The notes: generated from the letters alone by a model not told the origin. A stretch of DNA of 64,000 nt from Sphingomonas_Q fennica_A (GCA_036946415.1 JAQIJD010000009.1:44905-108904), one strand, 5' to 3'. Counted from the first letter of the stretch, positions 45,038 through 53,351 are shown. Numbers and translations: made by a program.

Positions 45038-46078
45038 TTATGCTGCGCCCCTGATCCGCGCCAGTGCCTGCTCGACATGCGCGATCGGCGTATCGGGCAG
45101 GATGCCGTGGCCGAGGTTGAAGACGTGGGGGCGGTCGCCAAAGGCGGCAAGGATGCGGTCGATCGCGCCGTCCAGCGCTGCCCCGCCGGCGATCAGCGCC
45201 AGCGGATCGAGATTGCCCTGCACCGGCAGGCCGGCCGGCAGCGCCCCGTCCGCCCAGGCGGGATCGACCGTCTCGTCCAGCCCCACCGCATCGACCCGCG
45301 TCTCGCGCGCATAGGCCGGCAGCTTGGCGCCGGCGCCCTTCGGAAAGCCGATGATCGGCACGTCCGGATGGCGCGCGCGCAACCGCTCGACGATCGCGAC
45401 GGTCGGCGCGATCACCCAGCGCTCGAACTGCGCGGGCGAGAGACTGCCCGCCCAGCTGTCGAACAATTGCACCGCATGCACCCCCGCCGCGATCTGGCCG
45501 GACAGATAGTCGACCGTCATCGCCACGATCGCATCGACGATGGCCTGGAAACGTGCCGGATCGCCATAGGCCAGCCGACGCGCCGGCCCCTGATCCTTGG
45601 AGCCCTGGCCCCCCACCATATAGGTCGCGACCGTCCAGGGGCTGCCCGCGAAGCCCAGCAGCGTGACGGCGGGCGGCAGCGCTGCGGCCACGCGGCGGAC
45701 GGTGCCGTAGACCGGCTCCAAGCGCTCGGGCACCGGGGTGAGCGCCGCGAGGTCCGCCTCCGCCAGCTTGGGGGCGAGGCGCGGCCCCTCCCCCGTCTCG
45801 AACCACAGCGCCTGGCCCAGCGCATAGGGGATCATCAGGATGTCGGAGAATAGGATCGATCCGTCGAAGCCGAAGCGGCGGATCGGCTGCAACGTCACCT
45901 CGGCCGCGGCATCGCTGTCCTCGACGAGCGCGAGGAACCCGCCCTTCTCGGCCCGAAGCGCGCGATATTCGGGCAGATAGCGCCCCGCCTGGCGCATCAG
46001 CCAGACGGGTGGTGCCGCCTGCCGCGTGCCCCGCAGCGTTCCGAGCAAGGGTCGCGCGGCGGAATCGGGGCTCGGCAT
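45038..46078 (-). CDS. hemE: uroporphyrinogen decarboxylase
   Basis: A 346-residue enzyme. The N-terminal PPVWLMRQAGRYLPEYR is the HemE signature 1 and LTLLGFAGSPWT-like text (LLGFAGSPWTVATYM) follows; the acidic FDSWAG is signature 2. It makes coproporphyrinogen III. It is the first gene left of the proposed origin and is transcribed away from it, as hemE is in Caulobacter. Confidence 0.97.
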   Translation of the reverse strand: MPSPDSAARPLLGTLRGTRQAAPPVWLMRQAGRYLPEYRALRAEKGGFLALVEDSDAAAEVTLQPIRRFGFDGSILFSDILMIPYALGQALWFETGEGPRLAPKLAEADLAALTPVPERLEPVYGTVRRVAAALPPAVTLLGFAGSPWTVATYMVGGQGSKDQGPARRLAYGDPARFQAIVDAIVAMTVDYLSGQIAAGVHAVQLFDSWAGSLSPAQFERWVIAPTVAIVERLRARHPDVPIIGFPKGAGAKLPAYARETRVDAVGLDETVDPAWADGALPAGLPVQGNLDPLALIAGGAALDGAIDRILAAFGDRPHVFNLGHGILPDTPIAHVEQALARIRGAA

Positions 46079-46234
46079 GCGCGCGTCTATCCTTATCTTA
46101 CTTAGAGTCTTGAAAGGTTGGAGGAGTCAGTAGGGCGGCGGAAAGCGGGGTTTATGCGCGGCGCCCCGACTTGCCAACAGCTTGACACAGCGTCAGCCAA
46201 CGGCGCCCCGCCGAGTCCCGTGCCTTCGCCCCCG

Positions 46235-46243
46235 TTATCCACA
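46235..46243 (+). other. DnaA box 1
   Basis: TTATCCACA, a perfect consensus DnaA site inside the proposed oriC. Confidence 0.85.
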
Positions 46244-46266
46244 GGTGCGGCCCTTTGTTAATCTCC

Positions 46267-46275
46267 TGTGGATTA
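46267..46275 (-). other. DnaA box 2
   Basis: TGTGGATTA on the plus strand; read in reverse TAATCCACA, one mismatch from consensus, and 23 bp from box 1 in opposite orientation. Confidence 0.7.
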
Positions 46276-46357
46276 TTCGTCGGACGGCGCTTTCGCAGCG
46301 GGGACGATTCCGTCGCTTGCCGATTCCATGCCCGGTCCGCTACCGATTCGCGGGTGT

Positions 46358-46366
46358 TTATCCACA
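46358..46366 (+). other. DnaA box 3
   Basis: TTATCCACA, perfect consensus, 16 bp before the ppsR start codon. Confidence 0.85.
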
Positions 46367-46382
46367 GTTTCATGCCCCGCTG

Positions 46383-47210
46383 ATGCGGCTCCACCTTCAC
46401 CTCCTCTCGGATTCGACCGGCGAGACGCTGGAGGCGGTCGCCAAGGCCGGCCTCGCCCAGTTCGAACAGGTCGAGACGGTCAAGCATTTCTGGCCGATGG
46501 TGCGATCCGAGGGCCATCTCGATCGTGTGCTTGCCGAAATCGCGCAGCGGCCGGGCCTCGTCATCTACACGCTCGTCAATTCGGACGTGCGGCGGAAGCT
46601 GGAGGCGCGCTGCGCCGCCGCCGGCCTGCCGCATGTCGCCGCCCTCGATCCGGTGGTGCAGGCGCTCTCCGGCCTGCTCGGCCAGGCGGCGACGGCGCGG
46701 CCCGGCCGGCAGCACATCCTCGACGCCGCCTATTTCGCGCGCGTCGACGCCATCCAGTTCACGATCGCGCATGACGACGGCATCGGCCATGAGGATTGGG
46801 AGGAGGCGGACGTGGTGCTGGCGGGCGTCTCGCGCTCGTCCAAGACGCCGACCTCCATCTATCTCGCCAATCGCGGCTATAAGGCGGCGAATATCCCTCT
46901 GGTGGTGGAAAGCCCGCCGCCGGCGGCGCTCTATTCGCTCAAAAACCCTCTGGTGGTTGGGCTGACGACCAGCCCGGACCGGCTGGTCCAGATCCGCCGC
47001 AACCGCCTCCTCTCGCTCAATCAGGCGCCCGAGACGGCCTATGTCGATCAGGCGGCGGTCGCGGCCGAGCTGGCGTTCGCGCGGCGCATCTTTTCCGATC
47101 GCGGCTGGCCGGTGATCGACGTCACCCGCCGCTCGATCGAGGAGACGGCGGCGGCGATCATCAAGCTGATCGGCGAACATCGCCCGCGCGAGGAAACGAC
47201 GTGGCGCTGA
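46383..47210 (+). CDS. ppsR: pyruvate, water (or phosphate) dikinase regulatory protein PpsR
   Basis: A 275-residue bifunctional kinase/pyrophosphorylase (DUF299). The P-loop GVSRSSKTPTSIYLA is at about residue 150 and the start HLHLLSDSTGETLE is conserved. It turns PEP synthase or PPDK on and off by reversible threonine phosphorylation. The same gene, RP001 in Rickettsia, flanks the origin in other alphaproteobacteria. The ATG at 46383 begins the conserved region; the open frame upstream runs through oriC and is not coding. It overlaps maf by 10 nt. Confidence 0.95.
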   Translation: MRLHLHLLSDSTGETLEAVAKAGLAQFEQVETVKHFWPMVRSEGHLDRVLAEIAQRPGLVIYTLVNSDVRRKLEARCAAAGLPHVAALDPVVQALSGLLGQAATARPGRQHILDAAYFARVDAIQFTIAHDDGIGHEDWEEADVVLAGVSRSSKTPTSIYLANRGYKAANIPLVVESPPPAALYSLKNPLVVGLTTSPDRLVQIRRNRLLSLNQAPETAYVDQAAVAAELAFARRIFSDRGWPVIDVTRRSIEETAAAIIKLIGEHRPREETTWR

Positions 47211-47797
47211 TCCTCGCCTCGCGCTCCGCCGCGCGCCGGGCGATGCTGGCGGCGGCCGGCGTTCCCCACGAGGCGCAGGCGGCGGGCGTCGACGAGGAGG
47301 CGGCGAAGGCGGCGCTTGCCGCCGACGGGCTGGACGCGCGCCAGCTGGCCGATGCCCTTGCCGAACTGAAGGCCATCCGCCTCTCCGCTCGCCGGCCGGG
47401 GGATGTCGTTCTCGGCTGCGATTCGACGGTGGCGGCGCCCGACGGCACTTTGCTCGACAAGCCGGCCGATCGTGCCGAGGCCGCCGCCCATCTTCGCCTG
47501 CTGCGCGGCGGCACGCACCGTCTCGTCTCGGCGATCGTCGCGGCCGAGGCGGGGCGGCCCGTCTGGCGCCATGTCGAGACCGCGAAGCTGACGATGCGAT
47601 CCTTCTCGGACGCGTTCCTCGACGCTTATCTCGATGCCGAATGGCCGGCGATCGCCGGCTGTGTCGGCTGCTACCGGCTGGAAGGGCCGGGCGTGCAGCT
47701 TTTCTCGCGGATCGAGGGCAGTCACTTCACCATCCTCGGCCTGCCACTCCTCCCGCTGCTCGACTGGCTGCGCAGCCGCGGCGCGATGCTGGCGTGA
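47201..47797 (+). CDS. maf: Maf family nucleotide pyrophosphatase
   Basis: A 198-residue Maf protein. Signatures LASRSAARRAML (start), GCDSTVA and the acidic DAYLDAEWPAIAGCVGCYRLEG segment are present. Relatives hydrolyse non-canonical or modified nucleoside triphosphates. Starts at GTG within the ppsR stop region; its own stop overlaps aroE (GTGA). Confidence 0.92.
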   Translation: MALILASRSAARRAMLAAAGVPHEAQAAGVDEEAAKAALAADGLDARQLADALAELKAIRLSARRPGDVVLGCDSTVAAPDGTLLDKPADRAEAAAHLRLLRGGTHRLVSAIVAAEAGRPVWRHVETAKLTMRSFSDAFLDAYLDAEWPAIAGCVGCYRLEGPGVQLFSRIEGSHFTILGLPLLPLLDWLRSRGAMLA

Positions 47798-48654
47798 GCG
47801 TGCGCCATGCGGAGGTGATCGGCGATCCGATCGCCCAGTCCAAATCGCCGCTGATCCACGGCCTTTGGCTCGATCGGCTGGGCCTGCCCGGCCGCTACGG
47901 CAAGACGCATGTCGCCCCCGCCGATCTGGCGGAGTTTCTGGGCGAGCGACGCCGCGATCCCGACTGGGCCGGTTGCAACGTCACCATTCCGCACAAGCAG
48001 GCGGTGATGCCGCTGCTCGATCGGGTGACGCCGCTTGCCGCCGCGATCGGCGCGGTCAACACCGTCGTCCGGGAGGCGGACGGGACGCTGACCGGCGACA
48101 ACAGCGACGCGCCCGGCTTCCTCGAACCGCTGGCGGCGGAGCTTGCGCGGCCGCACCTGTTCCGCATGGCGCGGCTGATGGGCACGGGCGGCGCGGCGCG
48201 CGCCATCGCTTATGCGCTGGCGGGCCAGGGCTTCACCATCGTCGTGCTGGGTCGCGATCCGGCCAAGGCGCAGGCGCTGGCCGCCGCCTTCGATCCCGAT
48301 CCGAAGCTCGCCGCGCCGCTCGATCGCTTCGCGGCACCGTTCGACTTCGACTGGGGGGACCGGTCGGGCGTGCTCGATCTGGTCGTCAACGCCACCTCGC
48401 TCGGGATGATCGGCCAGCCGCCGCTGCCGATCGATTTCGGCCATGTGCCGCCCGGTGCGATCGTCTACGACGCGGTCTATGCGCCGCTCGAAACGCCGCT
48501 GCTGGCGGAGGCGCGGGTGCGCGGCCATCGCACCGTGGATGGTCTTTCGATGCTGATCGGGCAGGCGGCTATCGCCTTCGAGCGGCTGTTCGGTGTGCCC
48601 CCGCCGCGCGATCCCGAAACCGAGGCGGCGCTGCGCGCGACGCTGCTGGCGTGA
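47794..48654 (+). CDS. aroE: shikimate dehydrogenase
   Basis: A 286-residue dehydrogenase that reduces 3-dehydroshikimate with NADPH. The substrate site has VIGDPIAQSKSP and NVTIPHKQ with the catalytic Lys. The NADP-binding loop is MGTGGAARAIAYAL. NATSLGM is conserved. GTG at 47794 (overlapping the maf stop) or 47800 may be the start. Confidence 0.95.
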   Translation: MSVRHAEVIGDPIAQSKSPLIHGLWLDRLGLPGRYGKTHVAPADLAEFLGERRRDPDWAGCNVTIPHKQAVMPLLDRVTPLAAAIGAVNTVVREADGTLTGDNSDAPGFLEPLAAELARPHLFRMARLMGTGGAARAIAYALAGQGFTIVVLGRDPAKAQALAAAFDPDPKLAAPLDRFAAPFDFDWGDRSGVLDLVVNATSLGMIGQPPLPIDFGHVPPGAIVYDAVYAPLETPLLAEARVRGHRTVDGLSMLIGQAAIAFERLFGVPPPRDPETEAALRATLLA

Positions 48655-49247
48655 GCCGCACGCTCGGCCTCACCGGATCGATCGGCATGGGCAAGTCGAC
48701 CGCGGCGGCGATGATCCGCCGGCTGGGCGTGCCGGTATTCGATGCCGATGCCGCGGTCCACGCGCTGCAAGGGCCGGGCGGCGCGCTGGTGGCGGCGATC
48801 GAGGCGCTGCATCCCGGCGTGACGGGGCCCAAGGGGGTCGATCGCCAGCGGCTGGGGGCGACGGTGCTCGGCAATCGCGCCGCGCTGCGCCGGCTCGAGC
48901 GGCTGGTCCACCCCGCCGTCGCCCGCCGGCGCGAGGCGTTCCTCCGCCGCCACCGCGCCCGTCCGCTGGTCGTGCTGGACATTCCCCTGCTGTTCGAGGC
49001 GGGCGGCTGGCGCCGGGTCGATGCGATCCTCGTCGTCTCCGCGCCGGCATGGATGCAGCGGCGGCGCGTGCTGGCACGGCCCGGCATGACGGCGGCGCGA
49101 CTCGCCCGCATCCGGGCGTTGCAATGGCGCGATGCCGTTAAGCGCGCGCGCGCGGATTGGGTCGTCCCCTCCCTGCCCCCGCCCGCCGCGATGGCACGCC
49201 GCCTCGCCCGCATCGTCGCTTGCGAACGGGCGCGGGCACGCCGATAG
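48651..49247 (+). CDS. coaE: dephospho-CoA kinase
   Basis: A 198-residue P-loop kinase that does the last step of coenzyme A synthesis. The Walker A is LTGSIGMGKST at the start, followed by VFDADAAVH and LDIPLLFEAG, all CoaE hallmarks. GTG start overlaps the aroE stop (GTGA). Its C-terminal tail is Arg/Ala-rich. Confidence 0.93.
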   Translation: MSRTLGLTGSIGMGKSTAAAMIRRLGVPVFDADAAVHALQGPGGALVAAIEALHPGVTGPKGVDRQRLGATVLGNRAALRRLERLVHPAVARRREAFLRRHRARPLVVLDIPLLFEAGGWRRVDAILVVSAPAWMQRRRVLARPGMTAARLARIRALQWRDAVKRARADWVVPSLPPPAAMARRLARIVACERARARR

Positions 49248-49255
49248 TCTTGCCC

Positions 49256-49975
49256 ATGCGCGAGATCGTCTTCGATACGGAAACGACCGGGATCGGCCCC
49301 GAATATGGACACCGCCTGGTCGAGATTGGCTGCGTGGAGATGATCAACCGCGTCGAGACGGGCCGCACCTTCCACGCCTATTTCCATCCGGAGCGGGACA
49401 TGCCCGCCGAGGCGGAAGCGGTGCACGGCCTGTCGCTGACCTTCCTGTCGGACAAGCCGCGCTTCGCCGAGGGTGTCGCCGAACTGCTGGACTTCCTGGG
49501 CGATGCGCCGCTCGTCGCGCACAATGCCGCCTTCGACTTCGGCTTCCTCAACCACGAACTGGGCGCCTGCGGGCGTGATCCGATCTGCCTCAGCCGGATG
49601 ATCGACACGATCGCGCTGGCCCGCGCGCGCCATCCCGGCGCCAAGCACAGCCTGGACGCGCTCTGCTCGCGCTACGGCATCGATCGCAGCCACCGGGTGA
49701 AGCATGGCGCGTTGCTCGACGCGCAACTGCTCGCCCAGCTCTACGTGGAGCTGCGTGGCGGGCGGCAGATCGGCCTGTCGCTGCTCGACGCGGCGCCCGA
49801 ATCAGCGGAGGGGCCGAAGGTCGCCGTCGCGTCCGCCGCCCCGGCGCGGCCCGTCCGCCCGCCGCGCCCGCATTTCGCCAGCCCCGCCGAAAGGGAGCGC
49901 CATGCCGCCTTCGTAGCCACGCTGACCGAACCATTGTGGCGCCGCTACGAACCCGCCGGTCCCGCCGTTGGTTGA
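49256..49975 (+). CDS. dnaQ: DNA polymerase III epsilon subunit
   Basis: A 239-residue DEDDh exonuclease that proofreads the replicative polymerase. Motif I is FDTETTG, motif II HNAAFDFGFLN, motif III HGALLDAQLLA with the catalytic His and Asp. The remaining tail (about 185-239) is Pro-rich and probably flexible. It lies next to coaE as in Caulobacter, supporting the origin assignment. Confidence 0.95.
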   Translation: MREIVFDTETTGIGPEYGHRLVEIGCVEMINRVETGRTFHAYFHPERDMPAEAEAVHGLSLTFLSDKPRFAEGVAELLDFLGDAPLVAHNAAFDFGFLNHELGACGRDPICLSRMIDTIALARARHPGAKHSLDALCSRYGIDRSHRVKHGALLDAQLLAQLYVELRGGRQIGLSLLDAAPESAEGPKVAVASAAPARPVRPPRPHFASPAERERHAAFVATLTEPLWRRYEPAGPAVG

Positions 49976-50058
49976 CCCTGCGGCGGGCGGCGCATAAGCC
50001 GCCACCCCTCCCCGGCCCCAGGGGTCGAGACGAACAGGACGAAGAGGAGACGGCATCG

Positions 50059-50634
50059 ATGGACATCCGGGTTTCGGGACATCAGGTCGATACGGGCGAA
50101 GCGCTGCGCACCCATGTCGAGGATCGTCTGCAGGGCATGGCGGAGAAATATTTCTCCCGCTCGCTGTCCGCCCATGTCACCTTCGGCCACGGCCCGCACG
50201 GCAGCTTCAGTTGCGATATCGTGGCGCACGTCATGCAGGGCGTGATCCTCAAGGGCTCGGGCCAGGGCGTCGAGGCGCATCCCGCCTTCGATCAGGCCGC
50301 CGGCCGCATCGAAACCCAGCTGCGCCGCTATATGCGCCGGCTGAAGGACCGTCAGGCGGGCGCCGCCGCCGCGATCCTGGATGCCGCCGACGCGGGCTAT
50401 ACCGTCTTCCAGACCTCCGCCGAGGAGGAAGAGGAGGCGGCCGACAATCCGCTGATCATCGCCGAGACGCGGGTCGACGTGCCCGAGGCGACCGTGTCCG
50501 ATGCGGTGATGATGCTCGATCTGCGCAACACGCAGGCGCTGCTGTTCAAGAACAGCGGCACGGGCACCTTCAACATGGTCTATCGCCGCAACGACGGCAC
50601 GATCGGCTGGGTCGAGCCGCAGCGCGCGGCCTGA
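50059..50634 (+). CDS. hpf: long ribosome hibernation promoting factor
   Basis: A 191-residue long-type HPF. The N-terminal S30AE/YfiA domain begins MDIRVSGHQVDTGEALR and the C-terminal dimer domain contains ETRVDVPEATVSDAVMML and MVYRRNDGTIGWVEP. It pairs ribosomes into inactive 100S particles. AGGAGA precedes the ATG by about 9 nt. The hairpin at 50653-50676 lies just downstream, before ptsN. Confidence 0.95.
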   Translation: MDIRVSGHQVDTGEALRTHVEDRLQGMAEKYFSRSLSAHVTFGHGPHGSFSCDIVAHVMQGVILKGSGQGVEAHPAFDQAAGRIETQLRRYMRRLKDRQAGAAAAILDAADAGYTVFQTSAEEEEEAADNPLIIAETRVDVPEATVSDAVMMLDLRNTQALLFKNSGTGTFNMVYRRNDGTIGWVEPQRAA

Positions 50635-50652
50635 CATTAACTCGAATGTAGG

Positions 50653-50676
50653 GGGCGGGGCGTATCGACCCCGCCC
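50653..50676 (+). terminator. GC hairpin after hpf
   Basis: GGGCGGGG and CCCCGCCC pair over 8 bp with an 8-nt loop, 18 nt after the hpf stop. No T run follows. The arms equal those of the thiC hairpin. Confidence 0.45.
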
Positions 50677-50703
50677 GTGGCCGCGCGTGGCCGGGAAACG
50701 GTG

Positions 50704-51171
50704 ATGGACGATCTCGACGATATCCTAACGGCCGATGCCGTGCTGGCGACCCTCGCCGTGCCCAACAAGAAGACGCTGCTGGGCCAGCTCGCCCAGGCCG
50801 CCGCGCGCGTGGCGGATGTCGATGCGCGTCTCGTGGTCGACCGGCTGGTCGAGCGCGAACGGCTGGGATCGACCGGCTTCGGCAACGGCATCGCCATCCC
50901 CCACGGCAAGATCGAAGGGCTCGCCCGCGTCACCGGCGTCTTCGCGCGCCTTTCGCACCCGGTCGATTTCGCCGCGATCGACGATCTGCCGGTCGATCTG
51001 GTCTTCCTGCTGCTGTCGCCACCCGATGCGGGGGTCGAGCATCTCAAGGCGCTCGCCCGCGTCAGCCGTCGCCTGCGCGACCGGACGCTGTGCGCCAAGC
51101 TGCGCGGCGCGGCCTCGCCCGACGCGCTCTATGCGCTGCTCGTCTCGGGCGAGGCGCGCGACGCTGCCTGA
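50704..51171 (+). CDS. ptsN: PTS IIA-Ntr protein PtsN
   Basis: A 155-residue IIA-like phosphocarrier. The phosphorylatable His is in GIAIPHGK (about residue 68). With EI-Ntr and NPr it couples carbon/nitrogen state to regulators. It follows hpf with 69 bp between them, a common linkage in proteobacteria. Confidence 0.93.
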   Translation: MDDLDDILTADAVLATLAVPNKKTLLGQLAQAAARVADVDARLVVDRLVERERLGSTGFGNGIAIPHGKIEGLARVTGVFARLSHPVDFAAIDDLPVDLVFLLLSPPDAGVEHLKALARVSRRLRDRTLCAKLRGAASPDALYALLVSGEARDAA

Positions 51172-51499
51172 GGCGCCCCGCCTCGCCACGGGGATCGTCG
51201 TGGCGGCATTGTTGCGGCGCATGGCGGCGGAAGGCGGCCAGGGCACCATCCTCCACCGCGGCGATGCGCAGGCCGGTGCGATCCTGATCGTCACGATGGC
51301 GCGCGGCAGCGTGACCGGCGTGCTGGAACGGACGCTCGGCGCGGACGGCTATGCCCTCGGGCGCAGCGGCCCGGCGGACCCGACGACGCTCGATGGCTGG
51401 CTGGAGCGGCGCCGGCTGGCCGACCCCGACCTGTGGGTGGTCGAGTTGGAAGGCGACGGAGAGTCGCCCCAGCGTGTGGCACGCGACGTCATGGCGTGA
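51131..51499 (+). CDS. DUF1491 family protein
   Basis: A 122-residue protein. LATGIVVAALLRRMAAEGGQGTILHRGD and DLWVVELEGD mark DUF1491, a small alphaproteobacterial family of unknown function. The ATG at 51131 overlaps ptsN by 41 nt; a GTG at 51200 would cut into the conserved part. Likely cotranscribed with ptsN. Confidence 0.75.
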   Translation: MRCSSRARRATLPEAPRLATGIVVAALLRRMAAEGGQGTILHRGDAQAGAILIVTMARGSVTGVLERTLGADGYALGRSGPADPTTLDGWLERRRLADPDLWVVELEGDGESPQRVARDVMA

Positions 51500-51556
51500 C
51501 GACCATTGGGGGCGGAGGATCACCCCCTCGAGGCGTGTCCGAACCGACTCGCAATC

Positions 51557-51571
51557 GTTCCCGCCCTGTTC
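51557..51571 (+). promoter_or_regulatory. SOS box (LexA site) of mmcB
   Basis: GTTC-CCGCCCT-GTTC is an exact match to GTTCN7GTTC. It ends 13 bp before the chosen mmcB ATG, placing LexA over the promoter of a DNA-damage gene. Confidence 0.85.
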
Positions 51572-51584
51572 TATGAACCGCGCC

Positions 51585-52067
51585 ATGGCCAGCGCCGTCG
51601 CCTGTTTCGATGACCGCCCGCTCGTCGCTGCGGATGTCGCCCGCGGTGTCGCCCGGCTGCTGTTCCGGCAGGATGCGCATGCGCTGTGCGAGGTGCCGCT
51701 CGGCAACGGCCGCCGCGCCGATCTGATGGCGGTGGACGGCAAGGGACTGCTGACGATCGTCGAGGTCAAGGTTTCGCGCGCGGACCTGCGCGGGGATGCC
51801 AAATGGCCGGACTATCTCGATTATTGTGATCGCTTCCTGTGGGCGGTGCCCGCCGGCTTCGATCTCGCGCCGTTCGACGAGCCGTGGTTCCGGCCCGACA
51901 TCGCCGGGCTGATCGTCGCCGATCGCTACGATGCGGCGCTCGTCCGCACGCCCGCCCACCGGCCGATGCCCGCCCCGCGACGCCGGGCGGAGACGTTGCG
52001 CTTCGCCCGCGTCGCCGCCCGGCGCCTGCTGGGCGGCCTCGACCCGGGTCTGGCGGGGCTGGACTGA
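51585..52067 (+). CDS. mmcB: MmcB-type DNA repair protein
   Basis: A 160-residue nuclease-like protein. The core GRRADLMAVDGKGLLTIVEVKVSRADLRGDAKWPDYLDYCD (shown by its parts GRRADLMA, IVEVKVS and WPDYLDYCD) resembles the PD-(D/E)xK-type MmcB proteins, which in Caulobacter are LexA-controlled and induced by mitomycin C. An exact SOS box lies directly upstream. The ATG at 51585 is preferred; an in-frame ATG at 51573 is only 1 nt after that box. Confidence 0.85.
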   Translation: MASAVACFDDRPLVAADVARGVARLLFRQDAHALCEVPLGNGRRADLMAVDGKGLLTIVEVKVSRADLRGDAKWPDYLDYCDRFLWAVPAGFDLAPFDEPWFRPDIAGLIVADRYDAALVRTPAHRPMPAPRRRAETLRFARVAARRLLGGLDPGLAGLD

Positions 52068-52069
52068 CC

Positions 52070-52678
52070 TTACGGCCGCACCGGCCCCGTCACCGCCGCT
52101 TTCGGCTTGGCATCGTCGAGCAGTTTCAGGATCGCGGCGGCGCGATTGTCCTCGGCGGCATAGTCGCGCGCGCTCTTGCCGGCGACGCGATCGGAGATCT
52201 TCGGGTCCGCGCCCTGCGCCAGCAGCAGCCGCACCATCGCCGGATCGCGCTGCTGCACCGCCAGGATCAGCGGCGTCTCGCCACGATTGTTGGCGAGGTT
52301 GGGGCTCGCGCCGACCTGGAGGAGGATGCGCGCCCCCTCGATCCAGCCGATCTGGGCGGCGGTGGTGAGCGGCGTGTTGCCCTGCCCGTCCTTCAGCTCG
52401 GTCTTCGCGCCGTTCTGGAGGAGGAACCCCAGCCACGGCAGGTCGCGGCCCTTGGTCACGACGATCAGCGGCGTCTCCCCCGTCGTGTAATCGCGCGCGT
52501 TGACGGGCGCCCCGGCCTTCTGGGCCAGTTCGGTCGCCTTGGTCACGTCGCGGTCGCGCACCGCCTTCAAGAAATTGTAGCTGTCCGAAAATTGCGCGGC
52601 GGCCGGCACGCTGCCGGCCGCCAGGGCCAGCGCCTCCAGCAGGGGGCGGCGCTTGGCGATGGACGAGACGAACCCCAT
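52070..52678 (-). CDS. exported ankyrin-repeat protein
   Basis: A 202-residue protein. An N-terminal signal peptide (about 1-29, ending AAAQ) precedes four to five ankyrin repeats, seen as GETPLIVV, GNTPLTTAAQIG, GETPLILAVQQ and SARDYAAEDN. It probably binds proteins in the periplasm. Its stop codon is 2 bp from that of mmcB. It diverges from the SCO gene. Confidence 0.85.
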   Translation of the reverse strand: MGFVSSIAKRRPLLEALALAAGSVPAAAQFSDSYNFLKAVRDRDVTKATELAQKAGAPVNARDYTTGETPLIVVTKGRDLPWLGFLLQNGAKTELKDGQGNTPLTTAAQIGWIEGARILLQVGASPNLANNRGETPLILAVQQRDPAMVRLLLAQGADPKISDRVAGKSARDYAAEDNRAAAILKLLDDAKPKAAVTGPVRP

Positions 52679-52730
52679 ATCCGGTATCTTACCCCTTGCA
52701 GCCCGCTTGCACGGGCGCCTCTAGCAAAGC

Positions 52731-53351
52731 ATGGCTGGCCGCACCATGAACAATGGCATCCGTCCCCGTCTGGCGGTCGCACTCGCCCTGCTGGCGCTCG
52801 CCGGCGCGTGCCAGCGTGCGCCGGATACCACCGCCGGCACGCCACCGCTGGCCGGCGCGAAGCTGGGCGGTCCCTTCTCGCTGATCGATCAGGACGGGCG
52901 GCGCGTTGCCGATACCGCCTTCGCCGGCCGTTATCGCCTGATCTACTTCGGCTACACCTATTGCCCGGATGTCTGCCCGACCGGCCTCCAGACGTTGGCC
53001 AAGGGGCTGAAGGCGTTCGAGGCGGCCGATCCCGCCCGCGCGGCGCGCGTCCAGCCGATCTTCATCACCGTCGATCCCGCACGCGATACGCCGGCGGTGA
53101 TGAAGGCCTATGTCGCCGCCTTCCACCCGCGGCTGATCGGCCTGACCGGCACGCCGGCCGAAATCGACGCGGTATCGAAGCGCTTCGCCGTCTTCGCGCA
53201 GCGGCGCGACGATCCCGGCGCCAGCGGCTATCTGATGGATCACAGCAGCCAGGCGATGCTGTTCGGCCCGAGCGGCGAACCGATCGCGCTGGTGCCGCAG
53301 GACGAGACCCCCGCCGACGTGGCCAGGACGCTCCAGGATTGGGTGCGATGA
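52731..53351 (+). CDS. SCO family copper-binding lipoprotein
   Basis: A 206-residue SCO1/SenC protein. The lipoprotein signal ends LAGAC. The copper site is CPDVC (about residue 82) with His in MDHSSQ (about 170). It helps load copper into cytochrome c oxidase. The start at 52731 or 52746 cannot be told apart. YcgN overlaps its stop codon. Confidence 0.92.
   Translation: MAGRTMNNGIRPRLAVALALLALAGACQRAPDTTAGTPPLAGAKLGGPFSLIDQDGRRVADTAFAGRYRLIYFGYTYCPDVCPTGLQTLAKGLKAFEAADPARAARVQPIFITVDPARDTPAVMKAYVAAFHPRLIGLTGTPAEIDAVSKRFAVFAQRRDDPGASGYLMDHSSQAMLFGPSGEPIALVPQDETPADVARTLQDWVR

Larger units (their letters stand above)
46079..46382. other. probable chromosome replication origin (oriC)
   Basis: A 304-bp non-coding gap between divergent hemE and ppsR, the exact position of Cori in Caulobacter crescentus. 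It contains three DnaA boxes: TTATCCACA at 46235-46243, its inverted near-match TAATCCACA at 46267-46275, and TTATCCACA at 46358-46366. Six GANTC (CcrM) sites lie at 46105, 46124, 46213, 46306, 46322 and 46345, several times more than expected by chance. A locally AT-rich stretch is at 46086-46120. Neighbouring gene order and parS sites 6-8 kb away support the call. Confidence 0.85.

Noticed and set aside
42465..45314. Plus-strand open frame of 949 codons over terC, rho and hemJ
   Set aside because: Spans three clear minus-strand genes and has shadow composition.
46152..47180. Minus-strand open frame across ppsR
   Set aside because: Shadow; ppsR has clear motifs on the plus strand, and this frame would cover DnaA boxes.
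51573..51584. ATG at 51573 as the mmcB start
   Set aside because: It lies 1 nt after the SOS box, leaving no room for a ribosome-binding site; the ATG at 51585 fits the family better.
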